Positions 1 to 9,643 of a stretch of DNA of 64,000 nucleotides are shown here, in pieces. The DNA is from Takakia lepidozioides. Its lineage: Eukaryota > Streptophyta > Takakiopsida > Takakiales > Takakiaceae. A program made the position numbers and the translations under genes. The DNA lies in assembly GCA_030704615.1 (NCBI GenBank), contig CM060734.1, forward strand, positions 59,910,042 to 59,974,041. The letters run 5' to 3'. Numbering within the stretch: position 1 is the stretch's first letter; each line of letters begins with the position of its first letter. The notes under the pieces were generated by a model, which saw nothing but the letters and a program-made list of their open reading frames with translations, did not search any database and was not told the DNA's origin.

Positions 1-8
1 ATGTCCTT

Positions 9-609
9 GAATGGCGTTGACGACATTCACATACGGAGTTGTTGTGTGGTCCTCAAGGTTATTTAAATTTTTGTAATGTCCATAGAGGATACAATGAGGG
101 TTGATCACTTCATTTTGCTGAATGTCAATGCAGACATTCAGTTGTTCTGCATTGTTTTTTCCTCTTGCGATGAATATGGAGGCTTCATAAGCTCTGTTTT
201 AAGAAATCCAAAGTGAATGTCGTTGACGACATTCACAGCTGTGTCTGTATTATTAAAAAACGACAAATTCAATTTTCATGGATTGGGGAGCTAAGTAATT
301 GGTTTCTTTTTTGTATTTTTGTGAATGGCGTTGACGCCATTCACATACAGTGATGTTGTGAGGTCCTCAGTGATAGGTTCGTTATGAATGTGCATTGAGT
401 TTTCCTGGATGGTTCCTTACTCAATTTTTTTATTTCCATCCTGTGATTTTGCTTCATTTCAGTAATAATTTGGCTTCATTCTTGAATGTCGTTGACGACA
501 TTCACTTCTATGTCTGTGTCATTTCTAATCGCTTATTTGCTTTCACCTGGATTAGGATGTATTTACAGTGTCATGGAATGGAATGTTCTGAATGGCGTTG
601 ACGACATTC
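9..609. repeat. Five dispersed 20-bp palindromes within a duplicated ~268-bp unit
   Basis: The palindrome GAATGTCGTTGACGACATTC, or its GGC variant, occurs at 9-28, 215-234, 323-342, 484-503 and 590-609. Arms of 9 bp flank a central TG. The GTC-type copies at 215 and 484 are followed by similar sequence (TGTCTGT). The GGC-type copies at 9, 323 and 590 share a downstream GTGGTCCT or GAGGTCCT block. The distances 215 to 484 (269) and 323 to 590 (267) point to a diverged duplication of a unit carrying one palindrome of each type. The copy at 323 is GGC...GCC, so both arms changed together. It lies just upstream of, and probably in an intron of, the methyltransferase-like gene. Confidence 0.85.
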
Positions 610-751
610 ATATCTGGAGCAGTAGTGTGGTCCTGAAAGGTCCTTGGAGCAGTTGTCAGAGCCATTTGTATCCATGTTTTATTCTTTCTGTTCTACTTGC
701 ATCTTACTCACTGAGCGCTTTTGTGGGTTGGGATTCATCTCCTTTTTTCAG

Positions 752-2955
752 GTACACGAAATATGTGCTTATGGAAGGAAATCACCTGAGCGGAATTCCC
801 GACTATCTTGACATGTGGTCGGACCCTGCAAACGATCCAACCATGTATACTGCAGGGATATTGAAGGACTGGAGTCCTTCTCACTTCAGAGACTGTGGGT
901 GGTACCTTGACTGCCCACCTGAGCACACGACCTTTCAAGAACAGCATATGAAATACTTGAACAATAACGCTGAGATGATGGCGCCTTTGACTGACGAAGA
1001 GTATCAACGAAACATAGCAACCTTGGCTGCCAAGGAGCCTGATGCTCAGGGAACGCCGCAGAAGGGAAAGAAGGCGGGCCGCAAACCAAAAGACAAGGCT
1101 GTTGATGTCATAGCCATCTCACCAGCAAAGCCAAAGGACAAAGACAAGTCCAAAGAGAAGGAAAAGGACAAGGGGAAGGAGAATGAAAAGGAGATGGAGA
1201 GTGGGCAGGACTTTAGTGCTGGAAGATATACCCGCACTCTTCAGTGCGTGTTCGATGCCAAGCCACACCCTTCCCGTTCTGATTCAGCAGGAGAGATGAA
1301 AATTGTCAATGAGGGTTGGCTTTCGATGATGCAGAGTCGAAAGAGAGGATACACTGGGGTGCCATCCCCTACCTGGGACAATATAATCTCATTCCTCAAT
1401 CTGGTGAGAATTCCAGTTTCTTTCCTTTTTCTCTGAATGTTTCGTTGGCAGTATTTCAGTCTCGTTCTTTGAAAACATTCTTGCCATCGTTCTTATAAAA
1501 AACATGTCTGTTGCAGGTGAGCACAGGTCCCACCTTCGTGTGCGGTGTGCAGAAAACTTATGCGGCCGACATTGTCATTCTCGACATCCCGGATGGCCAG
1601 GCTGTGCCAGAAGTTCTTCCAAAGGGCAAGACGCCAGGGTGGAACAAATTCGAGGACAACTACTGGAGTTGGGTATTCGGGTTCTGTAACAATTTCCTCT
1701 CTGATGCAGGGACACTTCTGCTTTTTCAGTCATGTGACAATGATAGTCGTCGGGCATTGGCATCATACCTCAAGTCTTCAGGGTTTGAAGTTTTGCGCAC
1801 ATGGAATTGTGTGAACAGCCTCTACCTTGTGAAAGGGGGTTTCCCTGGTCAGCTGGTATGCCGTCTGCCTTCTGTTTATGCTTTGATCATGAGTTTCAAT
1901 TTTCTCTGCAGCTCCACTCTAGTAGAATGTTTTATGATCGACACCGATCATCAACGATTCATGGTTTTTTGGTGTCAGAGTTCTGAATAGCCGATGTACA
2001 CACTTCCACTTTAGATTGTGTTTACCACACTAACCTGCTATCTTTGGCAGACGAGGATGTTCGAGGCGATCTGCCTGCGGAGGATTCGCACATCAAAGAC
2101 ACCATCCTCCATCCGCAGCTTTGAGATTTCTGACCAGGGTTGTTTCGTCAACCCCCCCTATGAGCCCCATGTCGATGACATTTTGTACAACTTCATGCAG
2201 TCCAGTCAGACTCTGAAGAGACCAGATGGCACTCCCTGAAGAGGTGCAAAGGAAAAGTCACCAGCATTCATGCAAATACTGCTGGAGTCATGCAGCCACC
2301 GCTCTGCACGGGTTGTCGATCTTTCTGTGTCCACAGGTTCATTTTCTCCCTTCCGAATTGGTTTACTTTCAACAGTTTCATCTGCTTAAATCCCCTCCTC
2401 CAAACTGTTTATGTTCTCCTGTCTGGTGCAGGAGCAACTTACCACGCATGCAAGGCAGGCGGAAGAAGCCTTTTTGGTATGGAGGGTGATTCTGACCTCT
2501 ACAACATAGTGCTCCTCCCTCTTTTGTCTGGCTCCACTTCAGGCACACAGACTGATCGGATTCATATTCGAAATGATGACGATCCCGAAGATAAGCAGGT
2601 CGACAACGACTTTTCATGTGAGTAAGTGCTAAACCCTCTTTGGGAGTCATACTCAATTTCTCGATAACATCAAAGTTACAGTAATAACTTTTTCAGGCTG
2701 TCTTTCAGGAAAGCCAGCGGTGGATCTTCAGGAGATACAGTCATTTTTGGCGAGTCTGTTTTCGACAGCCCCCTTTCCAATTTTCTGCTCCCTGTTTATG
2801 CCGAAGCAATGGCACTTCACGCGTCCGAGTCCCTATCCCCTGACTTTTTAGTGGCCAGCCGTAGGTGTATCCAGCGTGGATCCGGTGTTCTAAAATACTT
2901 AGACTTAGATGCAGAGGAAGAGGGGATACATTGTACTGACTCTGAGTCAGACTGA
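752..2955 (+). pseudogene. DNA N4/N6-methyltransferase-like gene with degenerate motifs and an in-frame stop
   Basis: Reading exons by splice consensus gives 752-1403, 1517-1855, 2051-2336, 2432-about 2600 and 2697-2955; 5' exons are probably outside the window. Exon 1 has an acidic/aromatic N-terminal part and a Lys/Glu/Asp linker. Exon 2 looks like the catalytic half of a beta-class (motif IV before motif I) methyltransferase: a strand, then Asp-Ile-Pro-Asp at 1583-1594 where DPPY is expected, then a W..Y..W helix and LSDAGTLLLF. Exons 3-4 (residues VVDLSVSTGATYHAC and GRSLFGMEGD) resemble motifs X and I (usually FxGSGTT...GRxxIGIE). An in-frame TGA lies at 2237-2239, while clear homology-like sequence continues beyond it. 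Catalytic residues are missing, so activity is unlikely. Family placement is inference from motif order. Confidence 0.5.
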
Positions 2956-3059
2956 ACGGTATTCTTTTAATATTCATTTTCATATTATCTGGAAACGTTG
3001 AATCCCCTTACTCTACCGTAGTTGTTCCTTTAGAACAAATAATAATCACAGAATCAACT

Positions 3060-3445
3060 TTCGTTTAAATTGCTATATGTATGAATCCATCTCACAAACC
3101 TTCCTGACTCTTCTCATATCCATTGTGCATTCATCTACACTGTATTCATGCGTGCTCCATTCATGAAAGCTTCCTTTGTACAACATCCATTGTACATTCA
3201 TCCTCTGTACTCTTTAGTCCACCCCACAAACCTTCCACACTCATTTCATATACTTTGTGCATTCGTCAAAAGATTTGGTCATGCATCTTCCTGTCATGAA
3301 TTTTTGTCATTGCTCAACATCCATTATACATTCATCCATTTTACTCTTATCCATCCGTCATTCATCCATCTACATAGATTTTTCAAACTCATCCATCTGT
3401 TTATCATCCAACTGTACATTCATCCATCATTTATTCAATGCCTTT
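3060..3445. repeat. CATTCATCCAT-rich degenerate minisatellite
   Basis: The stretch is built from diverged repeats of CATCC(A/T), TTCATCCAT and ATTGTACATTCATCC. Related but shorter runs recur at 46335-46460. No coding frame stands out. It separates the methyltransferase-like relic from the SWIM-like gene. Confidence 0.7.
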
Positions 3446-3529
3446 TATTATGTCGTCCAGCTTGTTTCCGCGGTAAAGGGTGCCAATCCGCGGGAATACA
3501 CTCCACTTCTTTCTGGGTGCGTGGTGACT

Positions 3530-3662
3530 CGGCCTCCACGTGTGATGACGTGGACTGAGACCCGTGACGTGGCATTTGCGCAAGGTGACGTGGCGTGAGC
3601 GCAGTCGCGCAGTCGCGCTCACGCGCTCACGCGCTCACGTGACCAGGCTCACGCCGAGGCAT
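3530..3662. repeat. GACGTGG / GCGTGAGC cluster, left
   Basis: The cluster contains repeated GACGTGG and CGCTCACG motifs, including TGACGTGGCGTGAGCG at 3586-3601 and tandem GCGCTCAC units at 3613-3640. The reverse complement of the 15-mer TGACGTGGCGTGAGC recurs at 5731-5745. The cluster ends about 20 bp before the ATG of the SWIM-like gene. It could be a terminal inverted repeat of a DNA transposon or an ACGT-core (G-box/ABRE-like) promoter region; the sequence alone does not decide. Confidence 0.55.
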
Positions 3663-3682
3663 CCCTGCAGTGGGGAGCAACC

Positions 3683-5188
3683 ATGGCAGTGGTACGAGGC
3701 TTATATTTCTTGCTTTATTCATACATTTACTTTCCATTTTATTGTCTCCTCGCTTTCTTTATGTTGTTTCCTGTTCACTGTTTTGAAGTGTGGTTCTCCA
3801 CTTTGCAGAACATGTCCATTGAGGAAATGGCGGACATGCCATCTTGCAATTTGGCAGAAACTGTGCACAACGCATGGTTGCAGCAGTCTGGGAAACGAGG
3901 TCGGGATTTGTATGTGACAACAACAAATGATTTGATACGTGCCTTGCAACAACAAACCCGATACCGTGATTTCTTGCGAGGTGGGGTTGGTGGCAAGGGT
4001 CCGGACAAATGGGAGTTGATGTTGCGTGCTGCAAACAGATCTGGGGATCCAATCAAGATAGCACGGGCGGTGAGCATGTATGCCCAGGGAACGCCATTTG
4101 TTTCTAGAGTTCCACATTTTGAAGGGGAGGAGAGATTCGGCTCCTGTAAGAGGAAATTGAACACTCCACCTGGTTCGGATTCCGATTCGCACAGGGCAGA
4201 CCGTGATAACTTCTCGAAGCCTCGTGTTCCCCTGCATGACAGCTCCATGTTCGGAACCTCCATTCTAGAGGAACCTCCAATACGACGGCAAGCTCCAGCA
4301 TCAAACAGTGCCACTGAAATGGTGCAGGAGAGAAACAACCCCCTTGATGTGCTTGAGTCCGTATGTTCCGACCACGTTTGGCACATAGAACGCACAAGTG
4401 CAGGGTCTCGTGTGAAATGTACAGCGATCAGGGCAACTAATTTCGAGAAGTGCACTTCATCTATATCCAGAGGTGGTGCCCGAACTCCTGCTCCGACTTT
4501 CACGGGTTTGATGCGTCCATATGGTCAACCAAAAGCCAAGAACCACAAGTTCTGGTTCTGCGCAGATGATTGTGCTAGATGTGTGCATGGAACTGTGCGT
4601 CCTTCCGTAGTGATGAAGCCATCTCCTCCAACCGTTTGGCCCGTGAAGGTGGGAACACATCTCAGATTTCAGGAGATTGAAATGCTGGAGGAGGCAGACT
4701 TTTCCCTTGCGAGACAACCCCAACTCCATGCATGTGCTACTACTTCTGCGTCCTCCCGGGTCCCCCCGGCAAATCGTGTCTTGTGGCCAACCAAACGAGA
4801 TGGAAAGCTCGTTCGGCATTTCCCTCCAACCGCTGAACACTTTGGCAAAGTGGAGTCCGCAAGAATGCTCCAAGCTCGTGTTGGAAGCACCACGTTAGTG
4901 CCCGATCTAGGATATGGTCGGGTATTCACAATCATCACTTCCACATCTGCTATTCATGATAGGACCTACGACATCACGGTTTCCAATTTCCCCAATTGCA
5001 CATGTCCTGATTTTGTGAATATGCTATCAACCAGTTTGGGCAAGAGAGGTAAATTCATACCCTGCAAATATTTGTATTTCATATTTTTGAAGAGGATGGT
5101 TTGCGATCCCAAACGTGACAACTTCATTCACCAGGCCACTATGAGTTTCAACGAGGTCGATACTCTATTTGCAACAACACATGGGTAG
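3683..5188 (+). CDS. Uncharacterised protein with C-terminal SWIM-like zinc finger
   Basis: The open frame encodes 501 codons from an ATG in good context (CAACCATGGC). A pyrimidine-rich stretch 3692-3808 (117 nt, GTACG...TTTGCAG) is probably an in-frame intron, leaving 462 residues starting MAV-NMSIEEMA. The N-terminal third is charged and helical. The middle has a CxxxCxxC cluster (near 4558-4587) and is rich in Arg, Pro and Thr. The C-terminus has Cys-Thr-Cys at 4998-5006 followed by Cys-Lys-Tyr at 5063-5071, the CxCx(n)CxH layout of SWIM fingers with Tyr in place of the last His. SWIM fingers occur in MuDR/FAR1-type transposases and their host-domesticated relatives, but no DDE catalytic domain is visible. 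Inverted GACGTGG clusters bracket the gene, which favours a mobile origin. Function unknown. Confidence 0.6.
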   Translation: MAVVRGLYFLLYSYIYFPFYCLLAFFMLFPVHCFEVWFSTLQNMSIEEMADMPSCNLAETVHNAWLQQSGKRGRDLYVTTTNDLIRALQQQTRYRDFLRGGVGGKGPDKWELMLRAANRSGDPIKIARAVSMYAQGTPFVSRVPHFEGEERFGSCKRKLNTPPGSDSDSHRADRDNFSKPRVPLHDSSMFGTSILEEPPIRRQAPASNSATEMVQERNNPLDVLESVCSDHVWHIERTSAGSRVKCTAIRATNFEKCTSSISRGGARTPAPTFTGLMRPYGQPKAKNHKFWFCADDCARCVHGTVRPSVVMKPSPPTVWPVKVGTHLRFQEIEMLEEADFSLARQPQLHACATTSASSRVPPANRVLWPTKRDGKLVRHFPPTAEHFGKVESARMLQARVGSTTLVPDLGYGRVFTIITSTSAIHDRTYDITVSNFPNCTCPDFVNMLSTSLGKRGKFIPCKYLYFIFLKRMVCDPKRDNFIHQATMSFNEVDTLFATTHG

Positions 5189-5629
5189 CATCAACTATGC
5201 AATGTGGTATGTGGACGACCATGATTTGAAATGTGTAATTCACATCAATTTGTCGGCGGTGCAATGATATGGCCGCCAACTATACTGAGTGAGCTCTGAG
5301 TGACAACTTTTAAAAGCACATTTGTCATTGCACCGTTCGAAGTTTACATGTCTTGCTGTCGCTATGCACTACAATCATCTTTTGAAGATGATCATAACTC
5401 TCATTGTTATTTGAGGAGGGAGGAAGGTTTTCCCGTGGCAGTCTCTATGGCGCACACTTTGTGAGGATATTTTCTCGTCCTCGTAATTGTAAAAATGAAA
5501 CAAGCATTTGTAATTGCACAATGTTGGATGCTACAATTGTAGGCCTCATGGTAGTCTTGATTCTATTTAGGCAAGATTCCCTGCATTAATTCCACGGTCA
5601 TAGGACCATCCTTGGTTATAGGCGGCGCA
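5189..5629. other. Presumed 3' region of the SWIM-like gene, no gene seen
   Basis: There is no recognisable coding sequence. The stretch is moderately AT-rich and unrepeated within the window. A poly(A) site for the upstream gene could lie here, but no single signal stands out. Confidence 0.4.
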
Positions 5630-5795
5630 TGTTAATGCTGACGTGGCAGATGACGGACAACGCCACGTCATCATTTGCCGCCACATCAGCATGCTGACAT
5701 GACACTCACGCCACGTCAGCGTGGATGTAGGCTCACGCCACGTCAGCTGGCGTGAGCGTACGCTCACGCGCAACGCTCACGCCATTGCGTCGTTG
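5630..5795. repeat. GCCACGTCA / GCTCACGCC cluster, right
   Basis: The cluster holds several CCACGTCA motifs and ACTCACGCCACGTCA (5704-5718) and GCTCACGCCACGTCA (5731-5745). These are the reverse complement of the motif in the cluster at 3530-3662. With the left cluster it frames the SWIM-like gene in inverted orientation over about 2.2 kb. No target duplication was identified. Confidence 0.55.
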
Positions 5796-5804
5796 CCAGG
5801 TGTT

Positions 5805-6350
5805 TCCCTTTAATTTTTTTAAAGAAAAAACTATACTGATAAGAAATTGGTATCAATACTAGTATGTATACGAGTATGAAGTACCAGACCAGTCTGGTAT
5901 CACCTCAGGCCACTACCTAGCATATACTCGTATTGGCCAGGTATCTGCTTCTTAATACTGTGGACGAAACCCTAACAATACCATGTTCATGTTTGTGAGG
6001 AAAACCTAGGTATCAATACTTTGAGGAACTTGAGGAATACTTTGAAGAATAAAATCAATAAGAAGCATGCTTGTACATGTTTATATGAGGAGTGGGCCTT
6101 TCAATATTTAACATATCATGAGTTCTTTTGATACCAGACCAGTATTGATAATACCGTGGTATCGAATTCTAAAAACTCTTGTTATTGATACCCGTTAAAC
6201 ACCACACCAATCAGGTATTATTGATTACACCATGGTATCCAAATCTTAGATTTTTGCCAATATCAGTACCTCCCTGTTATCACAATTGGCCGGAGGCCTA
6301 TATACCAGTACCAGCATGGTGTGTTCAAAATACGATACCAGTCCAACACT
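5805..6350 (+). repeat. GGTATC-rich dispersed repeat, copy A
   Basis: This is an AT-rich repeat with many GATACCAG/CTGGTATC motifs. It contains the landmarks AGGAAAACCTAGGTATC, AAGCATGCTTGTAC, TTTCAATATTTAACATATC and GGCCGGAGGCCTATATACC in this order. The same order recurs at 23870-24420 and, inverted and split, at 22300-23870. It preserves the uninterrupted TTAA site at 6108-6111 that is occupied by an insertion in the split copy. No coding capacity. The element class is unknown. Confidence 0.8.
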
Positions 6351-9300
6351 AGTAGAATCTACATGTGTCCTTTGTGGCGATTTTGGAAAAGTGAGAAAAA
6401 AACAGTGGGCCGCACATAGTCGGCAGATGTGCGGCGTACAGCCGGAGGATGATGACAACAGAGGGACTCATGAATTTTGGATACCTAGCCACGTAAGGAT
6501 GATGGTGGCTCCCTGCTCCCCAACAGCCGCCCTTCCCAAGCCCCTTCCATGTCTTTGTCTAGCTCGTCGAATTGTGGCTTGGGTGCCAACAGTGTTGGCC
6601 GGGTATAGCACTCTACCCCGGTTAGTGAGTCGGTTACCACCCCAATTAGTAGGTATATATAACCGCATACAAGGTATTTTTACAAAACAAAGCAAATAGA
6701 TAACCGATGGTTGGGAGGTGAGTATATATATGTATATGTACCCTATATTAAGGTTAGCACTACACTGTATACCCGGATTAGTAAGGCGTTTAGACCACCC
6801 CTAGAGCGGTTACAGTATAGGACACGCCTCCTCACACAAGGCAGCTACATTGATTGCCATGATTGCCTGCATGCCTCTTTACTGGCAACTTTTGCAAGAG
6901 GTGCGCTGCCTATGTAACTTATTGCTATGTTAAATGTTAGCCAACTTCTCTCTTTGACTTTTTTTTTCTTTTCTTACTTTAGTCATTTTATTTGTCATTG
7001 TGAATAAATCTCTCATGTACTTGGAGCATTATAGCATTATCTATTTATTACTCATCTTTATTAAAGGTTCTCATCTTCATTTGGATGTCATGTGGGAATT
7101 GATTATTTTTAACGAAAATCATTGAGAAATACAAGTCCATATATGTAACCGCCAATTGCATATATATATGCCAATTTTAGGACACCTCTAACCGTCCTAT
7201 TCATAACCGTCTAAATTTGAAGAATTTTGTAGAATAGATAACCGGTGGATATACTAAAATAAAAAATTTATCCTTATACATAACCATGGAATGTGTCCAT
7301 CCCAAAAATATTGAAGTAACCTTAACCGGCGGATATGTAAAATTCTTATAACCGGCCAATATGGGTGCCAACCTTGTCCTCCCGCTGGCCCTGAAAACCC
7401 CCCCCCCCCCCACCAGTTTACAAAAAATGACGGCACATACAGTAATATGTAGCATCTGCGGATCCACCCGAACGGATATTGTAAGGCCCTCGGACCGGAC
7501 CTTCTTGAAATAAGGGGCGGTAGCCCAATGCGGCCCGAGTTGGGGGAAGCCCCCCCCCTCCCAGGGCCTTACCTGGCGTAAATAAATAGGTTCAAATTTC
7601 CTTACAAACAGACAGTTTGGATTAATTTTCATATACGGCCGAGATGATGAGGAGGAACCTTACGGAGGAGGAGGAACCTTACGGGGCGTAAGTGCCTCGA
7701 GAGGAACTTGAAGCGTAAGGTCGAGTAAGATACCCTCCACATACACTAAGAATTTTGAGCTAGTTCTTTACGCCACCCTTGAATGTGGGCCAAGTTTGGA
7801 GATCGTTGAAAAATTGGACGAGTTCCCAAATTTTCATTGGTTGTCCCAATGCCTTGGCATACCATAGTTGCCTATGCAGTGGACATAATTATTTTTTCTT
7901 GAAAAAGAGGTCCCGCAGTCTTTTTTGGAATTTCTGTTGTTCCGATAGTTGTTACTATGTACATTATAAAAGTCATTTTTATGTAGATGTGGATGAGTAG
8001 TTGAGTGGTAGCTCGCTAGAGTTGGTAGGAGCAAGTCATTGGTTTGAATATCTTGGTTTTCTGGCAGAGAAAGGACAAATTTTTTTTTTTTTTACTGCCC
8101 TTTTTTCTAATTTATTTAACGTCGGACAGCATGGGCAGGTACTGTATGTTAAACAGTGTCGTTCCCTCTTTGCAGGTGTCCCTCCACCAGGAACCCACCT
8201 CCCCCAATGGAACCCCTTTTTTTCCTCTTCCTCAGTCTTTCCACCCCCCTCCCCTCCTACCCAATCCACACATGACGGATGTGTTGCCTCAACATAGTTC
8301 CCATTACGCCGACCTTGGCGCGCAGCGGTGTGAGGCAGTTCCTAAACGCTAGGCGTGGCGTCCGCTCGATGTAGTATTCTAACGTGCGATGTCGCAAACT
8401 GTAGTAGGGCGCCACCAACGTGGGAAAGACACCATGAGAGCAGGAAATAACGTTATCCTGACATCACCCTTTGTCTTGTTGGATCTTAGCAACCGATCCC
8501 TATTGTTGAAACGGGGATTGGTATGGCATGAGCACAACGTAAGCACAAAAAAATCGCCGCATGAGCAGGATCCACGGTTATAGGGTTGATATGTACATCA
8601 GCGGAATACATATAGTAGACGGACATAGGGTCTTTCTGCATTAATAGGGTCTCCATAGTGTCTAAATACAATCTTAAACATATAGAAAGAGCTTGAGAGG
8701 GAGAAACCTTAAATAAAAAACAAAAACAAAAACCAAACCCCAATTCCACCGACGAAACTAAGTTTTGTTGGCGAAATAAAAATTTCTATAGCAAAAACCA
8801 TTTGCGTTTCGCTGGCGAAATCCGTTTTTGGGGTGGTTCTTGGGGATGTTCTACATACAATGTTATCAAATGTCGCATTGTTTACGTGCTCTGATCTTTG
8901 AGTTCTGGCATATATATTTGTGGGTCTTTGTGCTCATGCAAGTTAAGCTTTGGGCGATTAATTTCAATGATTTTTTTTTGCGTGAGCACGGTTTTCAAAT
9001 AGTTTCGTATTCCTTACTTCGAGAGCACATTTTGGTTTCGCGACCATCTAAGTATTCTCCAAAATCTTTTGGAATGTTCGGAATATGCCTTTGGGCTCAC
9101 GCCTGCGGCTGTGAGCATGCTGGCGTGCTATCCAACCTCCTCTCCACTATCACTTGGTCATGCCATCTTCCTACTGCCTAAATTATCTTCAATTGAAACT
9201 TGGGCTGCATATAACCTGGTAGAAGAGTTATTAAAAAATAACAAAAAACGAAACCCAAGACACTGAGGCTCTGTGGGCGCTTTAAGGGTTAAACATGTAG

Positions 9301-9643
9301 CAAAGTAGCTCTATCGATTGACAATGGCAATATACAGCACCGATTTTCCAATAGCAGATTGCTCCCATAATCAATTTCTGGCCATTTTGAAAATGAAAAG
9401 CACTTGTCAAGCAATTGTTGGCTGTGGGTCTGCTAGAGATTAGGTGCTTGTTCCACATACAGAATATGCAGGTGTGTAACTTATTCCACATGTAGTCTCC
9501 CACTAGGGTATTCTGCATTGTAATCCACTGCGCTACAATGAAGGAATAGTCAAGCCACTGACCTGAACCAAGGCAGATTCCATCACAGTGGTCTCATCGA
9601 CAAGATTACCTAGTGTAGCAAATCTACTTTATCACTGAATCTA
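6351..9643. other. Gene-free repeat-rich stretch
   Basis: I see no supportable gene. Contents: TATATA/ACCG-rich sequence at 6600-6800 and repeated ATAACCGG(C/T)GGATAT motifs at 7190-7360; a C tract at 7397-7411; tandem AGGAGGAACCTTACGG at 7652-7685; a possible A-box (TAGTTGAGTGG) at 7999-8009 with a weak B-box downstream, perhaps an old tRNA-derived SINE; a T tract near 8080; GGCGAAA repeats at 8770-8822. Open frames here are short and show no family features. Confidence 0.6.

Noticed and set aside
486-751. N-terminal extension of the methyltransferase-like frame
   Set aside because: It overlaps the palindromic repeats and ends at a good 3' splice site (TTTTTTCAG at 751), so it is probably intron.
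3775-4503. A 242-codon open frame on the minus strand
   Set aside because: It is antisense to the SWIM-like gene, has no family features and fits an overlap shadow.
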